38,925 bases of DNA from Phenylobacterium sp. (GCF_025934275.1 NZ_JAICYI010000032.1:1-38925); one strand, 5' to 3'; positions 25,139-33,124 are shown, numbered from the stretch's first letter. Translations and numbers: made by a program. The notes: generated by a model not told the origin, from the letters alone.

Positions 25139-25720
25139 CTAGCCGAAGAAGACCGCCCAGAGCAGCCGGCCCGGCAGGAAGGCGAGCACGCCCGCGATGC
25201 CGAGCGCGCCGACCACGAAGCCGCTGATCACCTGGGCGTGCCGTGCGACATCGTGCCGCCGCGCCGCGAGCACCGCCCGCGGCACGGAAATGAGCGTCAG
25301 CACCGCGAAAACATGCAGGAATCCGAAGCCGAGGAAGGTCGGTCCGATCGGCGCCGCCCGGATGAAGAAGGTGCTGAACGCCGTCGCCAGCATGAACAGG
25401 CTCCAGGCCCAGCCCACCGTGCGGTGCAGGCGCGTGCCCTTGACGCCCGTCAGCAGCACGGCCGTCAAGGCCAGCGCCGCGAACACGGTCGCGAGGTGGA
25501 CCTGGATGGCGGGCGATGCGGCAAGGATCGGCCCGAGATCGGGCGCGTGCGGCGGATGGGCGCCGAGCCTGATGAACGCCGGACCGCTTCGCAGCATGGC
25601 GGGACCGACCGCCAGCGTCAGGATCGCGCCAGCGACCAGGGTGGAATAGACCGCCGCGCGCCCCATCGAACGGCGCAGGAGCGCGCCATGGCGCGAGGTT
25701 GACAGGGCCTGGTCCGACAC
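25139..25720 (-). CDS. DUF2306 family membrane protein
   Basis: This 193-residue protein has about five hydrophobic helices and matches the DUF2306 pattern: an early AIQVHLATVFAALALTAVLL helix, then the family segment GTRLHRTVGWAW, a helix with FGFLHVFAVLTLISVP, and RRHDVARHAQVISGFVVGALG. The regularly placed histidines in the membrane-edge segments suggest haem or metal ligands, as proposed for similar small membrane proteins, but the function is unknown. The GTG at 25720 has GGAGGAG just upstream; longer in-frame starts overlap the divergent regulator. It faces the LytTR gene across a 68-base spacer containing a palindrome, suggesting co-regulation. Confidence 0.8.
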   Translation of the reverse strand: MSDQALSTSRHGALLRRSMGRAAVYSTLVAGAILTLAVGPAMLRSGPAFIRLGAHPPHAPDLGPILAASPAIQVHLATVFAALALTAVLLTGVKGTRLHRTVGWAWSLFMLATAFSTFFIRAAPIGPTFLGFGFLHVFAVLTLISVPRAVLAARRHDVARHAQVISGFVVGALGIAGVLAFLPGRLLWAVFFG

Positions 25721-25737
25721 ATCTCCTCCGATCGTCT

Positions 25738-25760
25738 GCGACGCGCGCCCGGCGCGTCGC
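25738..25760. promoter_or_regulatory. 9-5-9 palindrome between DUF2306 and LytTR genes
   Basis: GCGACGCGC (25738-25746), a five-base spacer, and GCGCGTCGC (25752-25760) form a perfect inverted repeat. It lies 18 bases before the DUF2306 start and 29 before the LytTR start, where an operator controlling both divergent genes would be expected. LytTR proteins usually bind direct repeats, so a different regulator is possible. Confidence 0.5.
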
Positions 25761-25788
25761 CCCGAGGTCTGCAGGAGCCGGCGGAAAG

Positions 25789-26601
25789 GTGCAGCAGGGC
25801 TTGCGTGAAGCGGCGCAGGAACTTCGCGAGTCGCCGCCCGGCGCGGTTCACGCATCGCGACCGACGCCGATCAACGGCCGCCTCGTGCTTCGCGTCCTGG
25901 CCGTGGGCGCCGGCGTCGCGACCTTCCTCAGCCTATTCGGCCCGTTCGACCAGCCGCTCGAGAAGGTCGCGGCCCGCATCGGCCAGTATTTCGCGTACGC
26001 CTGGATCGGTTCGCTTCTGGGCCTGGCGAGCGTTCGTCTTGCGGCGCGGCTCGGGTTTTGGAACCGGGGCGTGATCCTGCTGGGCCTGGTCGCCGGCCTC
26101 ATCATGGCGCCTGCCATGGCCCTGACCGTCTGGCTGGGCGCGACCGTCACCGGCGGCGGCCCGCCCCCCGCCGCCGCCTTGCCTAACGTCCTCTGGGACA
26201 CGCTCCTGATCTGCGTCGGCGCCTCGATCCTGGCCGTGCTCATCGGCCGGGGCCGCCACGTGGCCGTGACCGCGCCGTCGGATGCTCCGCCCAAGTTCCT
26301 CGAGCGATTGCCGCTGAAGCTGCGCGGCGGCGAGCTCTGGGCCATCGAGGCGGAGGACCACTATCTGCGCTTGCACACCTCGAAGGGGCAGGACCTGATC
26401 CTGCTGCGTTTGTCCGACGCCATCGACGAGCTGGCCGGGATCGAGGGCGCGCAGGCGCACCGCTCCTGGTGGGTGGCGCGCGACGCCATCGTCGAGGCGC
26501 GGCGCGGCGACGGCCGGGCGACGCTGACCCTGAAGGACGGCTCCGAGGTGCCGGTCAGCCGCACCTACGCCCGGGAGCTTCGCGCCCGCGGCTGGATCTA
26601 A
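25789..26601 (+). CDS. Membrane-bound LytTR-family transcriptional regulator
   Basis: This protein of about 270 residues joins four predicted membrane helices to a C-terminal LytTR DNA-binding domain. The helices include LVLRVLAVGAGVATFLSLF, YAWIGSLLGLASVRLA, GVILLGLVAGLIMAPAMAL and TLLICVGASILAVLIG. The LytTR part begins LPLKLRGGELWAIEAEDHYL and ends VPVSRTYARELRARGWI, covering the family strand pattern including HRSWWVARDAI. Such proteins lack a receiver domain and probably sense a membrane signal. The start is uncertain: GTG at 25789 has AGGAG upstream, while TTG at 25699 is a longer option that would overlap the divergent gene. Its stop overlaps the stop of a decayed VOC gene tail. Confidence 0.85.
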   Translation: MQQGLREAAQELRESPPGAVHASRPTPINGRLVLRVLAVGAGVATFLSLFGPFDQPLEKVAARIGQYFAYAWIGSLLGLASVRLAARLGFWNRGVILLGLVAGLIMAPAMALTVWLGATVTGGGPPPAAALPNVLWDTLLICVGASILAVLIGRGRHVAVTAPSDAPPKFLERLPLKLRGGELWAIEAEDHYLRLHTSKGQDLILLRLSDAIDELAGIEGAQAHRSWWVARDAIVEARRGDGRATLTLKDGSEVPVSRTYARELRARGWI

Positions 26602-26708
26602 CCGTCGGCGTAGACGCCGGCCTCGATGTTATTGCCGGCCGGATCGATCAGGAACGCGCAGTGGTAGCGGCCACGCCGCATGCCCGGCGCGCCGTTGTCG
26701 CGCGCGCC
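26598..26708 (-). pseudogene. C-terminal remnant of a VOC/glyoxalase-family gene
   Basis: On the minus strand 36 codons read GARDNGAPGM then RRGRYHCAFLIDPAGNNIEA and end GVYADG-stop. This is the typical C-terminal strand pair of VOC-superfamily proteins (…RDNGAPG…Y.AF..DP.GN.IEA…). The codon immediately upstream in frame is TAG, and no VOC-like sequence continues beyond it in any frame. The first two thirds of the gene are therefore missing, probably through deletion. The stop codon shares CTAA with the LytTR gene stop, showing the ancestral gene was convergent with it. Confidence 0.7.
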
Positions 26709-26781
26709 CTACGGCGGCGCTGAGACCATCCGTCCACGCTTAAGGTTCTGGCGTTGCTGTAGGATTTGGGTCTAATTGTGT

Positions 26782-26807
26782 CTTGGGAGAGAGATCGTAG
26801 TCCCAAG
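26782..26807 (+). promoter_or_regulatory. Stem-loop upstream of the long LprI-like gene
   Basis: CTTGGGA (26782-26788) pairs with TCCCAAG (26801-26807) around a 12-base loop. It sits about 75 bases before the start codon in a 172-base spacer after the VOC remnant. No T-run follows. It may be a leader structure or a protein site. Confidence 0.4.
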
Positions 26808-26880
26808 CAGCTTGGCCGTGAGGGCGGCGAGCGGCCAGGGCTTCGTTCGTCAAGGGACCAGCGTTCGGGGGGTATCGCCC

Positions 26881-28281
26881 ATGGCCCAAGACGAGGTGGA
26901 CGAGACGGTCGAGGCCGCCGTCCCTAAGCATCGATACCTGCTGCTGGCCGGCGTCGCCGGCGCCTGCGCGCTCGGCGTCGGCCTTGGCCTGTGGGCGCGG
27001 CCTGCGATCGGCGAGCGCGGCGAGACGCCGAAGGTCGCCGCAGCGCCCGAGCCGCCGCCGCCCGGCGAGCGCAAGCTGCAGATCGTCTTCGACGAGAATC
27101 CTGCGCCGATCGGCAAGCCTCTCGAGGTGATGGCGCCGCATCCTGACGCCGCGCCCGCACCGCGGATCCTGCCGGCCCCGCTTCCGGTGACCTCGCTCGC
27201 GACCCCGCGGCCGACGCCCAGCCGCCCGCCGAACGGCCTGATGCGCGCCGACGCGCCGCGCCTGGCCGAGCCGGTGCTCGGCGACCGCGCGCCGGCGCCC
27301 TCCTTCGCCGAGCGGGCGCGGCCGTTCGCCCATACCCTGATCGTCTCGGCGGAGGCCGCGCTGCTGCGGATCGCCGAGATCCGCCCCGAACCGCAGGCGG
27401 GCGAGGCGGTGAGCCCGGCCGAGCCGGCCGCCGCCGCCGCTGCTCGCAAGCACGCCGAGGCCGCCGTCCTCGCCGAGCAACGCAAGCGCGCCGAAGCCGA
27501 GCGGATGGCCCGGCTCGAAGCCAGGAAGGCGGCGCAGGCGGAAGCCCGGGCCCGGCGGGCCGCCAGGCTGGAAGCCGCCGCGGAAGCCCGCGCCGAGCAG
27601 CTCGCCGTCCGCGCCGGCGCCGAACGCAAAGCTGAGCGGCTGGCGGAAACCGCCCGGGCGCAGGCGCTCGCCAAGGCGGAGCGCCGCAAGGCCGAGCGCC
27701 TGGCGGCGCAGGCCCGCGCCCGCGAGAAGGCCGAGGCGCTCGCCGAGGCGCGCGCCGAAGCCAGGGCCCGGGCGCTCGCCGAAGCCAAGGCGAAAGCCAA
27801 GGCCGAAGCGCTCGCCGAGGCCAAGGCCCGGGCTCTCGCCGAAGCCAGGACGAAGGCCAGGGCCGAAGCGGTCGCAGAAGCCAAGGCGGAAGCCCGCCGC
27901 AGGAAGACGTTGGCGATCCTCGCCCACGCGCTGGCCAGGGCCGCCGCGGCGCACCGCGCCAAGGCCGCCCCCGAGCCGCCGCGGCCGCTCAAGGGTGCAG
28001 GATCCATCCGACTGGTCAGCGCGCCGCGCTGCGCCTCGAGCGATCCGGGCGCGGCGCTGGCCTGCGCCGACCCGGAGCTGGGCGCCGCGGAGCGGCGGAT
28101 GAACCGCGCCTACCAGCAAGCCGAGGCCGCCGGCGTGCCCGCCGCCGAGCTTCACCGCCAGCAGGAGCGCTGGCTGGCCGCGCGGGCGGCCGCCGCGCGC
28201 GAGGCGCCCTGGGCCGTGCGCGACGTCTACCAGGCGCGGATCGCCGAGCTGGAGGATCTGGCCCGCAACCCGCACGACTGA
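26881..28281 (+). CDS. Membrane-anchored protein with long Ala/Glu/Arg/Lys helix and C-terminal LprI-like (DUF1311) domain
   Basis: This 466-residue protein has a short cytoplasmic tail and one membrane helix (about 17-40, ending LGVGLGLWARP). A Pro/Ala-rich periplasmic linker (about 41-140) follows, then a very long charged helix (about 185-365) of Ala, Glu, Arg and Lys that should form a coiled coil or single alpha-helix. The C-terminus (about 380-460) is a DUF1311/LprI-like domain with Cys384 and Cys395, ADPELGAAERRMNRAY, QQERWLAAR and VRDVYQARIAELEDL. LprI of Mycobacterium inhibits lysozyme; the role here is unknown. The second cysteine pair common in this family is absent. The next gene is a shorter paralogue with the same anchor and C-terminal domain, 68 bases away. 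Confidence 0.8.
   Translation: MAQDEVDETVEAAVPKHRYLLLAGVAGACALGVGLGLWARPAIGERGETPKVAAAPEPPPPGERKLQIVFDENPAPIGKPLEVMAPHPDAAPAPRILPAPLPVTSLATPRPTPSRPPNGLMRADAPRLAEPVLGDRAPAPSFAERARPFAHTLIVSAEAALLRIAEIRPEPQAGEAVSPAEPAAAAAARKHAEAAVLAEQRKRAEAERMARLEARKAAQAEARARRAARLEAAAEARAEQLAVRAGAERKAERLAETARAQALAKAERRKAERLAAQARAREKAEALAEARAEARARALAEAKAKAKAEALAEAKARALAEARTKARAEAVAEAKAEARRRKTLAILAHALARAAAAHRAKAAPEPPRPLKGAGSIRLVSAPRCASSDPGAALACADPELGAAERRMNRAYQQAEAAGVPAAELHRQQERWLAARAAAAREAPWAVRDVYQARIAELEDLARNPHD
27736..27903 (+). repeat. Degenerate 36-base tandem repeat encoding a 12-residue helix unit
   Basis: Inside the long helix of the LprI-like protein, residues 286-341 repeat the unit ALAEA(K/R)xxA(K/R)xx about five times; the third copy is shortened to eight residues. 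The underlying DNA repeats gcgctcgccgaagccaag-like blocks. This is likely a site of repeat-number change between strains. Confidence 0.6.
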
Positions 28282-28349
28282 AGCGCTGCGTTTGCAACGG
28301 CTGAGCCCTTCAAGGGATTAGGCCGGCGAGCAGAGTGTGGAGCAGCCAG

Positions 28350-29150
28350 ATGCCGATGGACCGCCCAGGCGAGCCCTGGTCCGGCGCGACCTACCACGGG
28401 TTTGCGGCCCCCGGACCCGAGGCGCCGGCCCCCCGCGAGCCGCGCCGCCGGCTTCCGGCGATCTCGCGCAACCAGCTGATCGCGGGGGCCGCGGTCGCTG
28501 TGGCCCTCGGCCTGGCGCTCGGCCTCTGGGCCCGGCCGACGCTGAAGACCGGGGCAGGTCCTGCGCAGGCGGATCTCGCCGCGCCGGCCCGCGCCGTGCC
28601 GATCGAGGTGGAGCATCCCGCGCCGCAACCGCAGCCGCAGGGCGGCAAACTCGACGTCCTGCCGCAGGCCCCCGCCCGACCCGCGCAGGTCCAGGCCCCG
28701 CCGACGTTCGGCCCCGTGACGCCGCCGGCCGAGGATGTCTCGCAAACCGCCCCGGCTCCGATCCCCGCGCCTCGTGTCGACCGGACGGCTTCACCGCCGT
28801 CGCCGGCCGTGCCGGCGCCTCCGGCCGTCCTCCAGCGCGCGCCAGGCCCGCGCGCCAGCTTTGATTGCGCGACCGCGCGGCCCGGCGCCGAGGCGATGGT
28901 CTGCGGCGATCCGGGCCTTGCGGCGGCCGACCGCGAGCTCTCGCGCGCCTACCGGCGCGCCCTGGCCTCCGGCGCGCCGCCCGGCGCGATCCGCGCCGAC
29001 CAGCGCGACTGGCTGGCGATCCGCGAGGATGCCGCGCGCCACTCCCGCCGCGCGCTCGCCGAGGTCTATCAGCAGCGCATCGACGAGCTGAACCAGATTG
29101 CGGAGCAGCCGGACGGGCCGCCCGAGGACGGCGATGGTCCGGGCGGCTAA
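28350..29150 (+). CDS. Membrane-anchored LprI-like (DUF1311) protein, paralogue of the preceding gene
   Basis: This 266-residue protein repeats the plan of its neighbour without the long helix: a cytoplasmic N-terminus (1-40), a membrane helix (about 41-60) ending [11 protein letters not shown], a Pro/Ala/Gln-rich linker (about 65-165), and a DUF1311/LprI-like domain (about 170-252). That domain has Cys173 and Cys185, [31 protein letters not shown] and [15 protein letters not shown]. The two retained cysteines could form one disulfide. The ATG at 28350 has GGAG eight bases upstream; GTG 28335 and ATG 28356 are alternatives. It converges on mdh, and the stops overlap in CTAA. The pair probably arose by duplication. 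Confidence 0.78.
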   Translation: MPMDRPGEPWSGATYHGFAAPGPEAPAPREPRRRLPAISRNQLIAGAAVAVALGLALGLWARPTLKTGAGPAQADLAAPARAVPIEVEHPAPQPQPQGGKLDVLPQAPARPAQVQAPPTFGPVTPPAEDVSQTAPAPIPAPRVDRTASPPSPAVPAPPAVLQRAPGPRASFDCATARPGAEAMVCGDPGLAAADRELSRAYRRALASGAPPGAIRADQRDWLAIREDAARHSRRALAEVYQQRIDELNQIAEQPDGPPEDGDGPGG

Positions 29151-30133
29151 CCGAGCATCTCCTTCACCGTCTCGCGCTCGGCGACCAGTTCGTCGTTGGT
29201 GATCTTGATCTTCGACTTGGCGAAGTCGTCCATCTGATAGCTGGTCACGACCTCGTACCCGTCGGCCGTGGTGCGGACGGGCATGCCGGCCCAGACGCCC
29301 TCGGCGAAGCCATAGCGGCCTTGCGAGGGCACTGCGACGGCGTGCAGCCGGCCCGGCGTCGCGAGATCGCGGACGTGGCCGATGAGGGCGTTGGCCGCCG
29401 AGGCCGCCGAGCTCTGGCCGCGCGCCTCGATCACCACCGCCCCGCGCTTGCCGACGGTCGGCAGGTACTCGGTCTCCAGCCAGGCGCGGTCGCCGATGAC
29501 CTCGGCCGCCGGCTTGCCGCGGATCTTGGCGTGGGTGAAGTCGGCGAACATCGTCGGCGAGTGGTTGCCGTAGATGAACAGTTCGCTGACCTCCTCGACC
29601 GGCACGCGCGCCTTGCGGGCGAGCAGCGCCTGGCCGCGGTTCTGGTCGAGCCGCACCATGGCCGTGAACCGCTCCTTTGGCAGGCGCCTGGCCTGGCTGG
29701 CGGCAATCATGCAGTTGGTGTTGCAAGGGTTGCCGACCACCGCGACGCGAGCGTCGTCGGCCGCGACCTCGTCGATCGCCTTGCCCTGCGCCACGAAGAT
29801 CTTGCCGTTGTCCTTCAGCAGGTCGGCGCGCTCCATGCCGGGTCCGCGCGGCTTGGAGCCGACCAGCAGACACCAGGCGGCGTCACGGAAGGCGACCCTG
29901 GCGTCGTCGGTCAGCACCATGTCGGTGAGCAGCGGGAAGGCGCAGTCCTCCAGCTCCATGGCGACGCCCTTCAGCGCCTTCTGCGGCCCTTCCGCGGGGA
30001 TCTCCAGCAACTGCAGGATAATCGGCTGGTCCTCGCCCAGCATCTCGCCCGCGGCGATGCGGAACAGCAGGGCGTAGCCGATGTTGCCGGCCGCCCCGGT
30101 CACCGCCACGCGGATGGGCTGCTTGCTCGCCAT
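29147..30133 (-). CDS. mdh: Malate dehydrogenase (328-residue type)
   Basis: This NAD-dependent enzyme oxidises malate to oxaloacetate in the TCA cycle. It has the nucleotide-binding [20 protein letters not shown] (13-32), NPCNTN (135-140) and the active-site segment [12 protein letters not shown] with catalytic His191. The extended N-terminal loop and 328-residue length place it with the MDH type 2 (cytosolic-like) group rather than the shorter LDH-like MDH found in many alphaproteobacteria. ATG 30133 was chosen because GTGGAG lies upstream; a GTG four codons earlier is possible. It is on the same strand as sucC, but is separated from it by about 7.6 kb of unrelated genes. Confidence 0.95.
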   Translation of the reverse strand: MASKQPIRVAVTGAAGNIGYALLFRIAAGEMLGEDQPIILQLLEIPAEGPQKALKGVAMELEDCAFPLLTDMVLTDDARVAFRDAAWCLLVGSKPRGPGMERADLLKDNGKIFVAQGKAIDEVAADDARVAVVGNPCNTNCMIAASQARRLPKERFTAMVRLDQNRGQALLARKARVPVEEVSELFIYGNHSPTMFADFTHAKIRGKPAAEVIGDRAWLETEYLPTVGKRGAVVIEARGQSSAASAANALIGHVRDLATPGRLHAVAVPSQGRYGFAEGVWAGMPVRTTADGYEVVTSYQMDDFAKSKIKITNDELVAERETVKEMLG

Positions 30134-30268
30134 GAGATGCTCCACTGATGATCTTGAGGACGTGCGCCGGGCGCGGGTCGCGGGTCCCTAACGCAGCGGC
30201 GGGCCTGCCGCAATGGAGCCCTGCGAGATAGCCGTGGCGCGGCGCCCCGGTTCGTGCTGAAGCGGGCC

Positions 30269-30688
30269 ATGTTCGAGCTCGCGGCCGCCTTCCTGGCCAC
30301 CTCCGAGGCGCTCGGCGACCTGGCGCTGTGCCACGCGCGGCTGCAGGCCGACGGCCGCTTCCCCTGGATCGTGCTGGTGCCGCGGGTCGGCGGCGCGCGC
30401 GAGCTGGAGGATCTGCACCCCGACGAGCGTCGGCTGCTGATGGAGGAGATCCTCTCGGCCGGCCACGCGGTCCGCGCGGTGGGCAGGGCGCTCGACCACG
30501 AAGTGACCAAGCTCAACATCGGACAGCTCGGCAACATCACCGCGCAGCTGCACGTCCATGTGGTGGGCCGCCGCCTGGACGACGCCGCCTGGCCGGCCCC
30601 GGTGTGGGGTGCGGGCGAACCGCAGCTTTATGCGCCGGATGACCTCGACCGCGCCATCGCCGTGGCGCGCGCCACGCTCGGGCTCTAG
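30269..30688 (+). CDS. HIT domain protein
   Basis: This 139-residue protein belongs to the histidine-triad superfamily of nucleotide hydrolases and transferases. It has FPWIVLVPRVGGARELEDL (31-49) and the triad region GNITAQLHVHVVGRR. There the first triad His is Gln93, and His95 and His97 remain, a substitution I recall in this alphaproteobacterial HIT subgroup. The end has AAWPAPVWG. The substrate is unknown. A GTG five codons upstream (30254) is an alternative start; neither has a strong ribosome site. It is divergent from mdh and shares CTAG with the convergent gene at its stop. Confidence 0.87.
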   Translation: MFELAAAFLATSEALGDLALCHARLQADGRFPWIVLVPRVGGARELEDLHPDERRLLMEEILSAGHAVRAVGRALDHEVTKLNIGQLGNITAQLHVHVVGRRLDDAAWPAPVWGAGEPQLYAPDDLDRAIAVARATLGL

Positions 30689-31131
30689 GGCGACGCACGC
30701 TTCAGAACAAAGGTGAATTCCTGGTCGCCGCGCCTCAGCTCACCCGACCACCCGTGGTCCGCGGAGGGATGCAGCAAGAGGCTGATCGGCAGGTCGCCAC
30801 TCGGCTGGAAGCGCAGCCTGACCTTGGAGGCGCTCCGCTCGAGCACCTCCACGAAGCCGCCTGCGCCCAAGGCGCCCGGCCGGCGCAGGTCGCGCCAGGT
30901 TCCTTCCAGCTTGCCGTCGTGATCGACGAGTTGAAGACCGAAGGCCAAGCCGTTGCGGGTCGATAGCGTCCAACCGCCGTCGAGCGGGCCCTGGAAAGCC
31001 TCCGCCGCCCGGAAGGCGGCGCGCACGCGGGCGTCGTAGCCGTCCGGGGCCGGCGGCGCAGCCGGCCTCGCGGCGGGCGCGCCAGGCGCGGCCGCCATGA
31101 GGGCGATCAGCGGCAGGACAGCGGCGCGCAT
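30685..31131 (-). CDS. Exported protein of unknown function
   Basis: This 148-residue protein has a signal peptide (MRAAVLPLIALMAAAPGAPA) and a mature domain of alternating strands: FQGPLDGGWTLSTRNGLAFG, LVDHDGKLEGTWRDL, and KVRLRFQPSGDLPISLLLHP. It looks like a small beta-rich periplasmic fold, but I do not recognise a named family. Its ATG is three bases after the stop of the CoA-ester lyase gene, so the two are co-transcribed and coupled. Its stop overlaps the HIT gene stop. Confidence 0.78.
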   Translation of the reverse strand: MRAAVLPLIALMAAAPGAPAARPAAPPAPDGYDARVRAAFRAAEAFQGPLDGGWTLSTRNGLAFGLQLVDHDGKLEGTWRDLRRPGALGAGGFVEVLERSASKVRLRFQPSGDLPISLLLHPSADHGWSGELRRGDQEFTFVLKRASP

Positions 31132-31134
31132 GTC

Positions 31135-31998
31135 TCAGGAGGCATGAGCGGCGATCGCCTCGGCGACGGCGATGAGCCGCTCCGCCTGCGCCAGGTGCAG
31201 CCGCTCGACCATTCGGCCGTCCACCTTGATCACCCCCTTCCCGGCGTTCTCCGCCTGACGGTAGGCGGCGACCACCGTGCGCGCCCAGGCCACCTCCTCC
31301 GGCGCCGGGGCGAAGACGCGGTTGGCGGTCTCCAGATGGCTCGGATGGATCAGGCTCTTGCCGTCGAAGCCCAGCCGCATGCCCTGCTCGCACTCCCGCG
31401 ACAAGCCCTCCAGGTCGGGGATGTCGTTGTAGACCCCGTCGAGGATGGCGATGCCGTTCGCCCGCGCGGCCATCACCGCCAGGGACAGCGCCGGCGCGAG
31501 CGGCGCGCGTTCCACGCCCGGCCGGCAGCGCATCTCCTTGACCAAGTCATTGGCCCCGATCACCCAGACGGCTACGCCGCGCTCGCGGCTCGCCTGGCCA
31601 AGCGCGTCCAACCGCAGGATGGCCTGGCAGGTCTCGATCATGCCCCAAAGGCGTGTGCGCCCGCCCGCCGCGGCGGCCAGGCTCGCCACGTCCTGCGCGG
31701 AGGCCAGCTTGGGCAGCAGGACGGCGTCGGGGCCCGCCGCCACGGCGGCCTGCAGATCCGCCTCAGCCCAGGGCGTGTCGAGGCCGTTCACGCGGATCAC
31801 CACCTCGCGCGGGCCGAAGCCGCCGGCCCGCACCGCCTCGCAGGCCAGCCCCCTGGCGTCCTCCTTGGCCTCCGGGGCGACGGAGTCCTCCAGGTCGAGG
31901 ATCACCACGTCGCAGGGCAGCGTTCGCGCCTTCTCGATCGCGCGCGGGTTCGAGCCCGGCAGATAGAGCGCGCTGCGGCGGGGACGGGACTGATTCAT
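31135..31998 (-). CDS. CitE-like CoA-ester lyase (HpcH/HpaI aldolase superfamily)
   Basis: This 287-residue TIM-barrel enzyme belongs to the CitE/malyl-CoA lyase group, which splits or forms (hydroxy)acyl-CoA esters using a divalent metal. It shows RSALYLPGSNPRAIEKAR (8-25), VVILDLEDSVAPEAK (31-45, with acidic metal/CoA site residues), VIRVNGLDTPW, and GMIETCQAILRLDAL. Without citD/citF neighbours it is not citrate lyase; malyl-CoA, citramalyl-CoA or beta-methylmalyl-CoA are possible substrates. The start at 31998 has AAGGAG upstream. It heads a two-gene unit with the exported protein at 30685-31131. Confidence 0.88.
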   Translation of the reverse strand: MNQSRPRRSALYLPGSNPRAIEKARTLPCDVVILDLEDSVAPEAKEDARGLACEAVRAGGFGPREVVIRVNGLDTPWAEADLQAAVAAGPDAVLLPKLASAQDVASLAAAAGGRTRLWGMIETCQAILRLDALGQASRERGVAVWVIGANDLVKEMRCRPGVERAPLAPALSLAVMAARANGIAILDGVYNDIPDLEGLSRECEQGMRLGFDGKSLIHPSHLETANRVFAPAPEEVAWARTVVAAYRQAENAGKGVIKVDGRMVERLHLAQAERLIAVAEAIAAHAS

Positions 31999-32051
31999 CC
32001 GGAGCTCCTTCGCGCATGGAGGGCCCAAGCTTTAGCCGCTAGGATGGCCGC

Positions 32052-32435
32052 ATGACCACTCGCTACGACCCGTCCGCCCGCAACGTGCTGGGCGGCGAGC
32101 TTGCGCCTTGCTCCGCGCAGCCGATGACCGGCTTCTTCCGCAACGGCTGCTGCGAGACGAGCCACGAGGACACCGGCATGCACACCGTGTGCGCGGTGAT
32201 GACCGCCGAGTTCCTGGCCTTCTCCAAGGCTGTCGGCAACGACCTGTCCACGCCGCTGCCGGAGGCGCAATTCCCCGGTCTGAAGCCGGGCGACCGCTGG
32301 TGCCTGTGCGCGCCGCGCTGGAAGGAGGCGCTCGATGCCGGCGCCGCGCCCCAGGTGGTGCTCGAGGCGACCCACGAGGAGACCCTCGCCATCGTCCCCC
32401 TGGGCGTGCTGAAGGACCACGCCGTCGAGGCCTGA
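32052..32435 (+). CDS. DUF2237 family protein
   Basis: This 127-residue protein matches DUF2237 closely: ARNVLGGELAPCSAQPMTGF (9-28), FRNGCCETSHEDTGMHTVCA, MTAEFLAFSKAVGNDLSTP, and FPGLKPGDRWCLCAPRWKEA. The conserved cysteines (C20, C33, C34, C47 and the WCLC pair) are family features and suggest metal or disulfide chemistry, but no function is established. No signal peptide. It is divergent from the CoA-ester lyase gene (53-base spacer) and convergent with thpR. Confidence 0.92.
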   Translation: MTTRYDPSARNVLGGELAPCSAQPMTGFFRNGCCETSHEDTGMHTVCAVMTAEFLAFSKAVGNDLSTPLPEAQFPGLKPGDRWCLCAPRWKEALDAGAAPQVVLEATHEETLAIVPLGVLKDHAVEA

Positions 32436-32462
32436 AACCCGCTCTTGATCAATAGGGAGTGA

Positions 32463-32996
32463 TCACAGCGGATACTCCGCCTCCAGGCGGTAGGCGGAGC
32501 CCTCCTTGGTCTGATGGCTCGAGTAGAGGCCGAACCGGTCGACGGCGATCGGCGGCGACTTCAGGAGGTTGTTGGCCTGGATCCAGCTCGCCACCGCGGC
32601 CGGATCGGGCCGACGCAGGTAGGCGAGCGTCACGTGCGGCCGGTAGTGGCGCCCATCGGGCTTCAGTCCCGCCCGCCGCGCGGCCGTCTCGCAGGCCTTG
32701 GCGAGGCGCCTGAGCGGCGCGCTGTCCGCGACGCCCGCCCAGATCGCGTGGATGTCGCGTCCTTCGCCGAACGCGCCCGCGCCCTCCAGACCGATCTCGA
32801 AGCCGCCGCCGTTCAGCGCCGCGAGCTCCGCGTCGAGGTCGCGGGCCACGTTCTCGGCGATGTCGCCGAAGAACCTCAACGTCACGTGCAGCGACTCCGG
32901 CGGACGCCAGCGCGCGCCATCGACGCCGCGCTGGCGGCGGGCGAGGGCGGCGGCGATCTCCGCGGGAAGCGCGAGCGCGGCGAACAGGCGGATCAT
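32463..32996 (-). CDS. thpR: RNA 2',3'-cyclic phosphodiesterase (2H family)
   Basis: This 177-residue enzyme of the 2H phosphoesterase superfamily (LigT/ThpR) hydrolyses 2',3'-cyclic phosphate ends of RNA to 2'-phosphates and can ligate tRNA halves in vitro. It begins MIRLFAALALP, typical for the family, and has both HxTL motifs: His37-Thr39 (LHVTLRFFG) and His121-Thr123 (PHVTLAY). ATG 32996 follows AAGGGAG. Likely cytoplasmic and monocistronic. Confidence 0.93.
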   Translation of the reverse strand: MIRLFAALALPAEIAAALARRQRGVDGARWRPPESLHVTLRFFGDIAENVARDLDAELAALNGGGFEIGLEGAGAFGEGRDIHAIWAGVADSAPLRRLAKACETAARRAGLKPDGRHYRPHVTLAYLRRPDPAAVASWIQANNLLKSPPIAVDRFGLYSSHQTKEGSAYRLEAEYPL

Positions 32997-33124
32997 GGCT
33001 CCCTTTAGCGCCGGCCGGTGGCGGGACAACCCCTCGGAACGTAGGGCCTTGCTTCCGCCTCAAGCGGACCCGATATTTCGTCTGCGCCCGCTTTGGGCGT
33101 TCGAATCAGAGGGCTTTGCCTCAA

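Noticed and set aside
26776..26880. A longer N-terminus for the first LprI-like protein.
   Set aside because: The upstream in-frame codons cover the stem-loop region and have non-coding character; ATG 26881 begins a protein whose layout matches its paralogue.
30134..30268. A possible promoter for mdh.
   Set aside because: I could not find a -35/-10 pair with reasonable spacing and match, so no site is claimed.
33099..33107. GTTCGAATC, resembling a tRNA T-loop.
   Set aside because: The flanking bases do not pair into a T stem, and no acceptor, D or anticodon arms can be found around it.
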